DNA of 43,926 nt from CAYYMH01 sp964472785 (GCA_964472785.1 CAYYMH010000034.1:1-43926); one strand, 5' to 3'. Positions 25,371-34,957 are shown, counted from the stretch's first letter. The notes: generated by a model not told the origin, from the sequence alone. A program made the numbers and translations.

Positions 25371-26711
25371 ATGCCTTTTATCCCGAATACTGATGCAGAT
25401 CGTAAAAAGATGTTGGAGCGGATAGGTGTTAAGAATTATGAGGAATTAATTTCAAATATTCCGGAGGAGTTGAAAACAAAAGACGGATTGACCTTACCCG
25501 ATCCATTATCCGAGTTGGAAATGTCGAACTTGCTTCAGGAAAAAGCACGATGTAACCGAAGCACAAACGATATGATCAGTTTTTTGGGAGGAGGCGCTTA
25601 CGATCATTTTATTCCGGCAGCGGTTGAACACGTCATTTCCAGATCAGAATTCTATACAGCCTATACGCCCTATCAATCCGAAGTAAGTCAGGGAACGTTG
25701 CAGGCGATTTATGAATATCAGTCGATGATAGCCGAACTACTGGGGATGGAGGTGGCAAATGCTTCGATGTACGACGGTGGGTCTGCTTTAGCCGAAGCCG
25801 TCTTGATGGCTGTTGCTGATAAAAGAAAAAAGAGGGTGTTGATTTCACACGCTATTCATCCCTATTATCGACAAGTTATTGATACTTACTGCCATGGTCA
25901 GGGAATTCAGCTCGAAATTCTCAAACTTGAAAACGGAATAACATCTGTTTCCGATCTGAAATCCAAAATTGATCAAAACACAGCGGCCGTCGTTATTGAA
26001 CATCCGAATTTTTTTGGATTTTTAGAGGATGTCTCGGAAATCAGCCAAATTGCCCATGAAAATAAAACACTGTTGATTACTTCCAATGATCCGATATCTT
26101 TAGGGATACTGCAGCCACCCGGAGAATATGATGTTGATATTGCTACAGGTGAAGGTCAGTGCCTGGGAAATCGGTTGAGTTTTGGCGGGCCTTACCTTGG
26201 TGTTTTTGCTGCGAAGTTCGATTATATCCGGAAAATGCCAGGCCGCATTGCCGGAGCGACCAAAGATACTCTGGGACGAAGGGGATTTGTGTTAACATTT
26301 CAAGCTCGGGAGCAGCATATACGCCGCGCTCGGGCGACTTCTAATATTTGCACAAATCAGGCGTTAAATGCGCTGGTAGCAACAGTTTATTTAGCATTGA
26401 TGGGAAAACAGGGTATCCAGGATGTCGCGAAGTTGTGTTTGCAGAACACTCATTATTTAGCGGATCAAATCAAGAATCTGCCAGGATTCGAGCTTGCAAA
26501 CGATTCACCTTTTTTCAAAGAATTCGTCGTGAAGACCCCGGTAGCGCCAGCAAAAATTATAGAAAAGTTGGAAAAACACAATTTATTTCCTGGGATTGAT
26601 CTGTCACGGTTCGATTACGCTTTGAAAAACCAGATGTTAATTGCAGTGACGGAAAAACGAACCAAAGATCAGATGGATTTTTTGGTTGAGCAATTGGCTT
26701 ATTTTAAATAG
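25371..26711 (+). CDS. gcvPA: Glycine dehydrogenase (decarboxylating) subunit 1
   Basis: N-terminal half of the split P protein, which with subunit 2 decarboxylates glycine. 446 residues, normal for GcvPA. Recognisable by FIPNTDADRKKML, FLGGGAYDHFIPAAV, YTPYQSEVSQGTLQ and ATGEGQCLGNRLSFGGPYLG. The pyridoxal-phosphate lysine belongs to subunit 2. gcvPB normally follows at once, but here a 610-base gene-free stretch follows, and gcvT is also absent. The protein itself looks complete. Confidence 0.96.
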   Translation: MPFIPNTDADRKKMLERIGVKNYEELISNIPEELKTKDGLTLPDPLSELEMSNLLQEKARCNRSTNDMISFLGGGAYDHFIPAAVEHVISRSEFYTAYTPYQSEVSQGTLQAIYEYQSMIAELLGMEVANASMYDGGSALAEAVLMAVADKRKKRVLISHAIHPYYRQVIDTYCHGQGIQLEILKLENGITSVSDLKSKIDQNTAAVVIEHPNFFGFLEDVSEISQIAHENKTLLITSNDPISLGILQPPGEYDVDIATGEGQCLGNRLSFGGPYLGVFAAKFDYIRKMPGRIAGATKDTLGRRGFVLTFQAREQHIRRARATSNICTNQALNALVATVYLALMGKQGIQDVAKLCLQNTHYLADQIKNLPGFELANDSPFFKEFVVKTPVAPAKIIEKLEKHNLFPGIDLSRFDYALKNQMLIAVTEKRTKDQMDFLVEQLAYFK

Positions 26712-27321
26712 GGAAAATGGTACTACGTTTTTTAATCTTAAAGTTGAGTAAGTGTGGTTTTTTTTTAAAGTGGTTAGCCGCTTATGTGAAGCCAATTGAA
26801 ACTGTTATCAATGGCAATCAATCCCTGTTCATTCGGACATTTATTAATTACACGTTCACACCTTGATCCAAGACTTGATAATGCGCCATGACTGCAAAAA
26901 TGAAGTTTTGTCATGCCCGCTATTTCTGCCTCATTTTATTCAGACATTAATTTTATCTCCAATGTGTTAATACACAAATATTTCAATTTTACGGAACATT
27001 AATGGTATTCATTGGTACTTTACGTTGTCACTCATTTAATTCGTGTTTGAATTTTTGCCATGTTCAAAGAAAATAGAAAGGTAAGGCATTAATATTGCAC
27101 TTGAAAATTGTTTTGAATTCACGGAAAAATGAGGAACTTTTGAAATAGAGTATAGTTTTAATAATGTAATTTTGCTAATTTAAAAGGCGCTTTATTAATT
27201 TAAAAAAAGAGGAATATTCGAGCTATCCTGGTCCTGCCAAAATAGTGTGATAATAGATTTCTTTCTTTTCTGTTCGTAACTGGGTAGGATAAAAAGAATT
27301 TATTTTTAAAGGAGTTTTTTC
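26712..27321. other. 610-base gene-free stretch after gcvPA
   Basis: No frame with a family match or good start is seen on either strand. AT-rich throughout, with near-repeats of AATTTAAAA around 27177-27207. The only clear structure is the imperfect hairpin at 26883-26920. The last 20 bases hold the Shine-Dalgarno AAAGGAG of the PorV-family gene. Confidence 0.6.
26883..26920. repeat. Imperfect hairpin in the post-gcvPA gap
   Basis: GCG-c-CATGAC-tgc-AAAA pairs with TTTT-GTCATG-cc-CGC around an ATGAAG-type loop (13 pairs with internal loops). No T run follows, so a terminator is unlikely; it resembles repetitive extragenic palindrome elements, which is only an impression. Confidence 0.4.
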
Positions 27322-28374
27322 ATGAAAAGAATTGTCATCATTGTGAGTATTTTACTGCTCGTCGTTATGTTCGCTCAGCAGTCCTTTGCTGTAAGTGAAG
27401 CAGCGGTATTATTTTTAATGATTTCTCCCGGAGCTCGTGCCGCCGGAATGGGGGAAGCGTTCGTTGCTGTCGCAGATGATGCGACTGCTACTTTTTGGAA
27501 TCCGGCTGGCTTGGCGTATCAATACGGAAAGCAAATTAGCTTCATGCACGTCAACTGGCTGTCAGGATTGACAGACGATTTGTTTTACGAGTTCCTCACC
27601 GGCGTGGTGAGCATCGAGGGTGTTGGCACGGTGGGAATGAACGTGGTGTATCTCGATCTTGGTGAGCAGCAGGGTATGGACGAGCAAGGGAATGAAACAG
27701 GAACATTCAGCAGTAACGAATTTGCAATTACGGCGAGCTACGGCGCAACCGTGAGCGACAACCTGGCGATGGGTGTTAATTTGAGATACATCCGAAGTAA
27801 TCTTTCCAACAGAGGAGCGGGCGCTGAAAAAGGAAGCGGTCAGGCGAGCGCATTTGCTTTTGATGTGGGTTTAATGTACCGATTTCCCGTTTGGAATGAA
27901 AGAATTATCTGGGGCATGAACATATCAAACATGGGACCCAAAATTGCTTACATTGATGCAGCGCAGGCGGATCCGTTGCCAACGAACTTGAAAACCGGTT
28001 TCGCGATTAAAATTGTCAACCAAAAATATAATAAACTTACACTGTCAGCGGATATTAATAAATTGTTGGTCACACCTCACAATGATAAACCTGCTGATCC
28101 GTTTTATCAGGCATTGATCACGTCCTGGTATGATGAGCCATTCCAAAGAGAACTTGACAAAATTACCCGGAGCGTGGGTTTGGAATATTGGTACGGTGAT
28201 TTAATCGGTTTGCGAGGCGGCTATTATCATGATAAAGAAGGCAAGGTGACTTATCTAACGTTTGGCGCTGGTTTAAAATACTCGCTGTATAGTTTTGACT
28301 TTGGTTATGTGGCAGCAGAAGAAGGCCATCCGTTGGCAAATACGATGAGGTTTTCTCTCAGTTTCGGATTCTAA
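27322..28374 (+). CDS. porV: PorV/PorQ-family outer-membrane protein
   Basis: Outer-membrane barrel of the FadL-like group; PorV carries type IX substrates to the cell surface. 350 residues with a signal peptide ending at FAQQSFA. GARAAGMGEAFVAVADDATATFWNPAGLA (about 37-65) is the hallmark of the PorV/PorQ (UPF0164) family, and the remainder alternates like beta strands, ending in MRFSLSFGF with a C-terminal aromatic residue. AAAGGAG precedes the ATG. It forms its own transcription unit closed by the terminator at 28426. A related lineage-specific transporter is possible, so porV is used as a family label. Confidence 0.85.
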   Translation: MKRIVIIVSILLLVVMFAQQSFAVSEAAVLFLMISPGARAAGMGEAFVAVADDATATFWNPAGLAYQYGKQISFMHVNWLSGLTDDLFYEFLTGVVSIEGVGTVGMNVVYLDLGEQQGMDEQGNETGTFSSNEFAITASYGATVSDNLAMGVNLRYIRSNLSNRGAGAEKGSGQASAFAFDVGLMYRFPVWNERIIWGMNISNMGPKIAYIDAAQADPLPTNLKTGFAIKIVNQKYNKLTLSADINKLLVTPHNDKPADPFYQALITSWYDEPFQRELDKITRSVGLEYWYGDLIGLRGGYYHDKEGKVTYLTFGAGLKYSLYSFDFGYVAAEEGHPLANTMRFSLSFGF

Positions 28375-28425
28375 TGCGCCGACCATGCCACAAATTATCA
28401 TTAATAATCAATTGCATAACAACAT

Positions 28426-28455
28426 ATCCGCAAGTGCCTCCCGCTTGCGGATTTT
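28426..28455 (+). terminator. Intrinsic terminator after the PorV-family gene
   Basis: ATCCGCAAGTG and CGCTTGCGGAT form 11 pairs (one T-G) around the loop CCTCC, followed by TTT AATA. GC-rich stem in an AT-rich gap, 52 bases after the stop codon. Confidence 0.85.
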
Positions 28456-28484
28456 AATAACTCACTTACACTGAAAAATGGAAA

Positions 28485-31400
28485 ATGTCTTTGAGAAAAT
28501 TAGTATTAGCAATTGCCCTTATTGTCTCGGTTATCAGTCCAATATTTTCACAACAGGAAGCACGCAAACCTGCATATAAAAAAAGTAATCCCTCAAAACG
28601 ATTTTTAAAATATGGAGTGAGAGAAGTCCAAAACCTCTCACAACACAATCCGTTTAAACCCGAATTCTATGCCAACCTTCCGGATACCTTGAATGTGATG
28701 GCAATCCGCGTTCAATTTCAGAAAGATAGCGATCGCAACACCACCGGAAACGGCTGGTTTGATCTGACAACACCTGATTCGCTGATTCTGAATCCGCCAC
28801 CCCACGATTCCAATTATTTCGCGAACCAACTCAGAGCACTCAAAGATTACTGGAAAAATGTTTCCAAGAGGAAACTCATATTAAATATCCAGGACGAGCT
28901 GGGAAATTATGCTGTATTTCCTCAGCAGGCAGACAGTGTCTGGACGCTCGGTCAAAAAATGGATTATTACAATCCCAATACTACTGAAGATGAATTGGAT
29001 CAGCGGTTAGTTGAACTGTTTCGGGATGCCATCCAGATTGCGGATCAAAACAGTGACATCACGTTTTCCGATTACGATGTCTATATCATTTATCACGCCG
29101 GCGTGGGTGCGGAATTTACGCAGGATTTGGATACGACGCCCAATGACATCCCTTCCGTATTTCTCAATTTCAGTGATCTGAAACGGACTATCGGTCAGAA
29201 TGAAGCGGATTTCGAGGGAATTGAAGTCAACAATGGCGCCTTTCGAATAAAAGAGGGGATTATTTTACCGGAGACAGAAAATCAAAGCGGATACGAGTTC
29301 GGCATGTTGGGTACGGCTGCGATTATGTTTGGTCATCAACTGGGATTGCCAAACTTATTTAATACAGATACCGGACGTCCCGGTATCGGAATTTTCGGTG
29401 TAATGGATCAGGGATCGGGCAGTTTTTCTGGTTTTATTCCGGTTCAGCCCTGTGCATGGAGCAAAATATTCCTCGGATGGGAAGAAGCGATTGAAGTGAC
29501 GGACGGAGATAACATTCCGGTTGCTGCCAGCTTAGCGAAAAATCAACATAAGATTTACAAAATTCCGATCAACGCCCATGAGTATTTTTTGATCGAAAAC
29601 CGCCAGCGAAGTGTTCTGAAATCAAGGGCGGTAGCGATTGGCTATGATGAATACGGATCGCGGATTGAGTTCACGGATGACGGTGAAATTATTCTGCCGC
29701 CGGGAACGAACCGGATTGGCGTGATTGTTCAAATTGATGAGTACGACTTCGGACTTCCCGGCTCCGGTATGTTAATCTGGCATATTGATGAAAATGTTAT
29801 CAACCAGCATTTTGAAGAAAACCGTGTTAACGCGGACATGGATCACCGCGGCGTGGATGTGGTCGAAGCAGATGGCGCTCAGGACATCGGGCATTTTTAT
29901 AATTTCTTTGGCATCACGGGATATGATCCGGGTGGATTGTATGACATGTGGTGGGACGAGAACGGCGACCATCTGTACGCGAACTCATCGGAACAGGTGA
30001 TGTTTACTCCCAACACTATGCCCAATTCGAACGCCCATTCCGGTGCCGGTACCGGTATTTACATCACTGACTTTAGCGCACCGGATTCGATTATGTATTT
30101 TACCCTTCGGTCAAAAAATGCGTACACTGGTTTTCCGGTTTATTTGGATGAAAATTCCGGTGTCAGTCCATTGGTCAACGGTGACCTTGACGGTGACGGA
30201 AAGCAGGAAATACTTGCTGCTACTGAAAACGGGGAAATATTAGCCTGGAAATTTACTGGTGAAAAATATATTGAAAATGATGATCAATCAATGATCGTGA
30301 ATTTAAATGGAGATACGACGTACGTGCCACTGGCGGTATTTGCTGAAATTGAAGATGAAAAATTCAGCCAGACGCCCTCCTTGTCCGATTTGAACGGAGA
30401 TCAAAAGCTGGAAGTGATCGCTGGCTCGGATAACGGTTTATTGTACGTCTGGAAACCCGCGGATAATAATCAGGATGGTCGGGCAGATTTATTGTTCCAG
30501 ATTGACTGTGAAGAAAGGATTACAACTGTACCTGTTGTTGGTGATTTCAGCACATCCGAGCCGGGGAAGGAAATAGCTGTCGGTTTGGAAAACGGAAACA
30601 TCGTGATCATTACGCGAGACGGAGATATTCTTTTTAATAAAAACCTTGAAACTTCGCTGATCACTGGTATGTTAATTTACCAGATAAATGGTGAAACAGG
30701 ATTGATCGCCACAACAAATAACGGTTCGGTTTTTCGGCTCGATGATCAAGCGGAAATAGTGTGGCAATTCGACCTTGCCCGTGAGGAATACTTGAATTAT
30801 CCGGCACTGGGTGATTTGAATAACGACGGACAGCAGGAGTTGATTGTCACTTCAAGAAATGGAACAGTGCTGATTTTGGATAGCGCTGGAAATATGATTG
30901 CTGAAAGTAATACTGACTTTCCGCTTTCAAATCCGACTCTGGCGGATGTTGATTACAATGGATATTTGGACATCGTGGCAACAGGGGATGGTAAAATTTC
31001 TGCCTTTAATCACACCGGAATTTCGGTGACAAATTTTCCTCTTGAATTTGAAAAGGATCAAGAGCAGGCAATGAACCCTGATCCGGTTATCGTTGATTTG
31101 GACGGTGATAATTTACCGGAGATCATTGTCAGTACAAGTGATAATCAGCTACTTGTGTTCGATATGAATGGAAAAAAGGATATTTCTTTTTCCATGTCCG
31201 GATCGAGCGCTGTTCACTGCGGTGTCGCCGATTTGTCAAATAACGGAAAGGTCAATTTGTTTGCCAGAACCGGTGATGACTACTGTTATGCCTGGGAATT
31301 GGAATTTGATTACATTGAAGATCACGTGCTTTGGGGGAGCTATCTGAAAAATGCCGAACACAACGGAATTTATCTCGAAGAAATTTTAGCACCGGCGATT

Positions 31401-31691
31401 GCAGCATCGCTGATGCCGGTTGAAAAAGTGTACAATTACCCCAATCCGACAGAGGGCAGTTTCACCACAATCCGGTACTATCTCAGTCGGGAAGCCGATG
31501 TGCTGATCAAAATATTTGATTTGGCTGGTGAATTTGTCGAGGAAATCATCGGCACCGGTTACCCGGAAATTGACAATGAAGTAATCTGGGATATTTCCGA
31601 CGTCCAAAGCGGTGTCTATTTAGCAAACGTGACGGCAAAAGGAGACAGTGAAAAACAGACTGCCATTATAAAAATTGCAGTGATAAAATGA
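28485..31691 (+). CDS. Type IX-sorted protein with degenerate M6 metalloprotease-like domain and FG-GAP repeats
   Basis: 1068 residues. A signal peptide (about 1-22, ISPIFSQ) leads to a region resembling M6 (immune inhibitor A-like) proteases (about 60-460). The zinc motif expected as HEFGHQLGLP reads I280-M281-F282-G283-H284-QLGLP, so the first histidine and the catalytic glutamate are missing while the second histidine and the GLPNLFNTD tail remain. FG-GAP/VCBS-type repeats follow near residues 560, 635, 776, 821, 869 and 914 (NGDLDGDG, LSDLNGDQ, LGDLNNDG, LADVDYNG, IVDLDGDN, VADLSNNG), likely a calcium-binding propeller. A Por-secretion C-terminal domain (about 980-1068) starts YNYPNPTEGS. 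Secretion to the surface is inferred; proteolysis is doubtful. One base separates its stop from the longest reading of the next gene. Confidence 0.85.
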   Translation: MSLRKLVLAIALIVSVISPIFSQQEARKPAYKKSNPSKRFLKYGVREVQNLSQHNPFKPEFYANLPDTLNVMAIRVQFQKDSDRNTTGNGWFDLTTPDSLILNPPPHDSNYFANQLRALKDYWKNVSKRKLILNIQDELGNYAVFPQQADSVWTLGQKMDYYNPNTTEDELDQRLVELFRDAIQIADQNSDITFSDYDVYIIYHAGVGAEFTQDLDTTPNDIPSVFLNFSDLKRTIGQNEADFEGIEVNNGAFRIKEGIILPETENQSGYEFGMLGTAAIMFGHQLGLPNLFNTDTGRPGIGIFGVMDQGSGSFSGFIPVQPCAWSKIFLGWEEAIEVTDGDNIPVAASLAKNQHKIYKIPINAHEYFLIENRQRSVLKSRAVAIGYDEYGSRIEFTDDGEIILPPGTNRIGVIVQIDEYDFGLPGSGMLIWHIDENVINQHFEENRVNADMDHRGVDVVEADGAQDIGHFYNFFGITGYDPGGLYDMWWDENGDHLYANSSEQVMFTPNTMPNSNAHSGAGTGIYITDFSAPDSIMYFTLRSKNAYTGFPVYLDENSGVSPLVNGDLDGDGKQEILAATENGEILAWKFTGEKYIENDDQSMIVNLNGDTTYVPLAVFAEIEDEKFSQTPSLSDLNGDQKLEVIAGSDNGLLYVWKPADNNQDGRADLLFQIDCEERITTVPVVGDFSTSEPGKEIAVGLENGNIVIITRDGDILFNKNLETSLITGMLIYQINGETGLIATTNNGSVFRLDDQAEIVWQFDLAREEYLNYPALGDLNNDGQQELIVTSRNGTVLILDSAGNMIAESNTDFPLSNPTLADVDYNGYLDIVATGDGKISAFNHTGISVTNFPLEFEKDQEQAMNPDPVIVDLDGDNLPEIIVSTSDNQLLVFDMNGKKDISFSMSGSSAVHCGVADLSNNGKVNLFARTGDDYCYAWELEFDYIEDHVLWGSYLKNAEHNGIYLEEILAPAIAASLMPVEKVYNYPNPTEGSFTTIRYYLSREADVLIKIFDLAGEFVEEIIGTGYPEIDNEVIWDISDVQSGVYLANVTAKGDSEKQTAIIKIAVIK

Positions 31692-31704
31692 AGTGGGTGA
31701 AGAC

Positions 31705-34700
31705 TTGAGACTATTTTTCCGATTTAACATATTTATTATTTTATGTCTGCTGATCAGCACGAACCTGAACGCGCAAATGGTGGAATACAACCATCCTGAA
31801 TTGGACTGGTACACCATCGACACGGAGCATTTTCAGGTGCATTATCACAAAGGAACAGAGCGAACAGCAGGAATTGTTACCAAAATCATCGAAGAGATTT
31901 ACGGACCGGTGACAGAGCTTTACCAATACGAGCCGGATGGCAAAATACATTTCATCATTCGCGACCACGATGATTTTTCAAACGGTATTACCTACTATTA
32001 CGACAATAAAGTGGAGATCTGGGCGTCTCCGATGGATTTTGTCCTGCGCGGGAGTCACAACTGGTTGAGGAACGTGGTCACGCATGAATTTGTGCACATG
32101 ATTTCTCTCGGTGCTGCTCGAAAAGTGACTAGAAAAATACCGGCTTTTTATGTTCAATATATGGGCTATGAGCCGGAAAAAAATCCCTATGTACTTTACG
32201 GTTTTCCCAACCGGATTGTCTCGTATCCGTTGGCAATGACGGTAATGCCCAACTGGCTTGCCGAGGGCGTAGCGCAGTACCAATTGCCACCGCTGAAGTA
32301 CGACAACTGGGATTCGCACCGGGATATGATTCTCCGCACATCCGTTTTGGAAGATGAGCTGCTCAGTTTCAAAGAGATCGGCGTATTTGGAAAAAATAGT
32401 CTTGGCAATGAAAAATTGTACAATCACGGCATGTCGCTGGTTAAATATTTAGCAGAAAATTATGGCATGGGAGCCTTGCGTGATTTATTTCATGAGATGA
32501 GCACGCCCTGGCGCATGACAGTTAATGGCGCGCTGAAAAATATCATTGGGATGAATGAAAAGCAGTTGTACAATGAGTGGAAAAAATATCTGGATGAAAA
32601 GTACAGTTACTCGCTGCAAAAGATAAATAACAATTTAAGCACCGGTGAAATAGTTCAAAAAAAAGGCATTGCCAATCTGTTCCCGGTATGGTCGCCGGAT
32701 GGTAAAAAGTACGCTTTTGTGTCCAATCGGGGATTCGACTATTTATCATTGACTGCGCTTTATGTCACGGATTTGTCAAACAAAGAAACAAAAATGATCA
32801 AAGGCGGTGTGCAAACGACGCCGGCATGGTCTTCGGACGGGAAGAAGATTTATTATACCAGACGTTCCGATCCCAACAAACACGGCTCGCACTATTATGA
32901 TATTTATGTTTATGATTTCGAAAAAAATGAAGAAGAACGGCTGACCCAAAACATTCGTTCCCGTTATCCGAGTCTTTCACCGGACGGGAAGAAGCTCGCT
33001 TTTGTCACGGCTGAAGATGGGAATCACAATATCACCCTGTTCGATTTGGAAACTCAATCACAATCTGTTATTTTGCAATTGAATCACGGTGAACAGATTT
33101 TTCAGCCGCAATGGTCTCCGGATGGGAATACGATAGTTTTTGGTTTTTCGCAAACCGAGGGTCGGGAGATTAAATTGATCGACATTGAAGATCAGCAAGT
33201 CGAGACATTGATTGCGAACGGAAATGATGCCCGCGACCCGGTTTTTTCACCGGACGGCAAACGCATTTATTTCAGTTGGGATAAAACCGGGATTTTTAAT
33301 ATTTACTCAATTGATTTGGATACGAAAGAAACAACGCAATGGACCAATGTTATTGGTGGTGCTTTTATGCCTTCGATCGATGAGGACGGACGAATCCTGT
33401 ACAGCGATTTTCACGCCAGGGGTTATTGCATCGCTAAAATCGAAGATCCGAAACCGGTTGAGGAGTCGAACTCGGAATACTTGGCTTACGAAGAAACGAC
33501 GTTGCTGGCATCAAAGAGCAACGAGCAAATCAGTTACCCCAAGGTTATTCAGCAAAAATCAATCGATTATGACGATACGCAGGTGCCGGAATATGATTCG
33601 AATGACTATAATTTAACCTACGGTTCGTTCACTTTTCTGCCACGGATCATGTTTGATTACGGGACAACGAAACTGGGCACCTATTTTTATTCAGGGGATA
33701 TTTTAGACAAGTACAATATTTTCGGCGGATTTGCCATCAACCGGGATTATGATTATGATTTGTTTGGGATCATTAATTATCGCAAATTCAGACCCACTGT
33801 CTTTTTGGAAATCTATCATCAAACGCGCCACCATTCGGAAATGGATGATTGGGGACTGACGCCAACGGACACGATTACGACCGAATTTAGTTATAAATAT
33901 CATCTTACGGAAGTTGATGCCGGACTTGATTTTAAACTAAATGATGAGCAAGACCTGCGCTCCACATTCATTTACAGTCAATATCGCGCCCGGACAAAGC
34001 CGGAAGCAAAGCTGAACGGATTTGAATTTCCGGCGACGAAATATAATTATTATATTGGCAGGGGTTTTCTGCTGCAATGGAACTATAATGCAATGAAGCC
34101 CAGTATAACTTCCGAGATCAATCCGTCGTTGGGCAGAAAGATTTCATTACGCTACTACCAACAATTTGATAAATTTATCGATGATTTCAAGCTGACCGAA
34201 TACGGCACCTGGGTCGAAGATTTCGATAAATATCATTACGCCAGAGTGGAACTGGATTGGAAGGAATATTACAGTTTATGGTACAACCGGAATCACGCGC
34301 TAAACTTTGAATTTCAGGGCGGCTGGATTGACAGACCGGTGCATGAGTTTTTTAACTTTTTTGCGGGTGGACTGCTCGGAATGCGCGGTTATCCGTTTTA
34401 TAGTATTGAAGGCAGAAAAATGCTGATCGGGCGGGCGACTTATCGAATGCCGATTTTCAACCACATGGATTTCAGGTTGCTCCATCTGTATTTTGACAAA
34501 CTTTTTGCCGGTGTGTTTTTCGATTATGGCAACGCATTTAATGAAGACAAAGTCGTGTTTTCAAATTTTAAGAAAACAGCCGGCGTTGAACTGAGATTGG
34601 ATTTATTTTCGTTTTATAATTTCCCGACCCGCATATTCTTTAATGCGGCTTACGGATTTGATGATTACACAAAAATTGAAAAATTTAACAACGTTGAGTT

Positions 34701-34758
34701 GAATTACGGAAACGAATGGCGCTATTATCTCGGGATCACGTTTGGCTACTTTAATTAA
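31705..34758 (+). CDS. Outer-membrane protein joining peptidase-MA-like, PD40 propeller and beta-barrel domains
   Basis: About 1017 residues from TTG 31705, which directly opens the signal peptide RLFFRFNIFIILCLLIST ending at LNAQ. A GTG four codons earlier is possible but has no upstream Shine-Dalgarno. The first domain carries VTHEFVHMISLG (H near 127) and WLAEGVAQY about 60 residues later, the full HExxH...E zinc set of gluzincin/peptidase-MA-like proteins. Six PD40/TolB-type repeats follow (WSPDGKK, WSSDGKK, LSPDGKK, WSPDGN, FSPDGK, IDEDGR; about 325-560). The last 380 residues look like an outer-membrane barrel, with GGLLGMRGYPFYSIEGRKMLIGRATYRMP recalling Omp85/D15-type C-termini and a final FGYFN. 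No POTRA domain is evident. It is tightly linked to the degenerate M6 gene, so the two products may act together. Confidence 0.8.
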   Translation: MRLFFRFNIFIILCLLISTNLNAQMVEYNHPELDWYTIDTEHFQVHYHKGTERTAGIVTKIIEEIYGPVTELYQYEPDGKIHFIIRDHDDFSNGITYYYDNKVEIWASPMDFVLRGSHNWLRNVVTHEFVHMISLGAARKVTRKIPAFYVQYMGYEPEKNPYVLYGFPNRIVSYPLAMTVMPNWLAEGVAQYQLPPLKYDNWDSHRDMILRTSVLEDELLSFKEIGVFGKNSLGNEKLYNHGMSLVKYLAENYGMGALRDLFHEMSTPWRMTVNGALKNIIGMNEKQLYNEWKKYLDEKYSYSLQKINNNLSTGEIVQKKGIANLFPVWSPDGKKYAFVSNRGFDYLSLTALYVTDLSNKETKMIKGGVQTTPAWSSDGKKIYYTRRSDPNKHGSHYYDIYVYDFEKNEEERLTQNIRSRYPSLSPDGKKLAFVTAEDGNHNITLFDLETQSQSVILQLNHGEQIFQPQWSPDGNTIVFGFSQTEGREIKLIDIEDQQVETLIANGNDARDPVFSPDGKRIYFSWDKTGIFNIYSIDLDTKETTQWTNVIGGAFMPSIDEDGRILYSDFHARGYCIAKIEDPKPVEESNSEYLAYEETTLLASKSNEQISYPKVIQQKSIDYDDTQVPEYDSNDYNLTYGSFTFLPRIMFDYGTTKLGTYFYSGDILDKYNIFGGFAINRDYDYDLFGIINYRKFRPTVFLEIYHQTRHHSEMDDWGLTPTDTITTEFSYKYHLTEVDAGLDFKLNDEQDLRSTFIYSQYRARTKPEAKLNGFEFPATKYNYYIGRGFLLQWNYNAMKPSITSEINPSLGRKISLRYYQQFDKFIDDFKLTEYGTWVEDFDKYHYARVELDWKEYYSLWYNRNHALNFEFQGGWIDRPVHEFFNFFAGGLLGMRGYPFYSIEGRKMLIGRATYRMPIFNHMDFRLLHLYFDKLFAGVFFDYGNAFNEDKVVFSNFKKTAGVELRLDLFSFYNFPTRIFFNAAYGFDDYTKIEKFNNVELNYGNEWRYYLGITFGYFN

Positions 34759-34789
34759 ATAGATTGAACATTTTGATTGTTGCTATTCA

Positions 34790-34957
34790 GCCACCGAGTC
34801 ACAGAGAACTCGGAGAAAAAATCAATAAAATTTAGAACACATATTTATCTCATTTTTGTATATCAGGGTTTAGAATAAAACTTTTAAATCAAATCATTAT
34901 ACTAGACTCGACAAATTGATTGTATAAATCCATCTGTGTTCTCATTCTCTCTGTGGC
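34790..34957. repeat. Small inverted-repeat element (MITE-like)
   Basis: The left end, GCCACCGAGTCACAGAGAAC (34790-34809), and the reverse complement of the right end, GCCACAGAGAGAATGAGAAC (34938-34957), share most positions. The 168-base unit contains no frame. An outer ATTCAG/CTGAAT pair lies just beyond. It resembles the CACAGAG/CGCAGAG-type repeats also seen at 39942-40238. Confidence 0.5.

Noticed and set aside
26717..26866. 49-codon frame beginning just after gcvPA
   Set aside because: No Shine-Dalgarno of quality, no recognisable family, and a composition (Phe/Leu/Lys-rich) expected from AT-rich non-coding DNA.
31978..32427. 149-codon antisense frame inside the peptidase-MA-like domain
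   Set aside because: The sense strand carries the zinc motif and signal peptide; the antisense frame has no family features.
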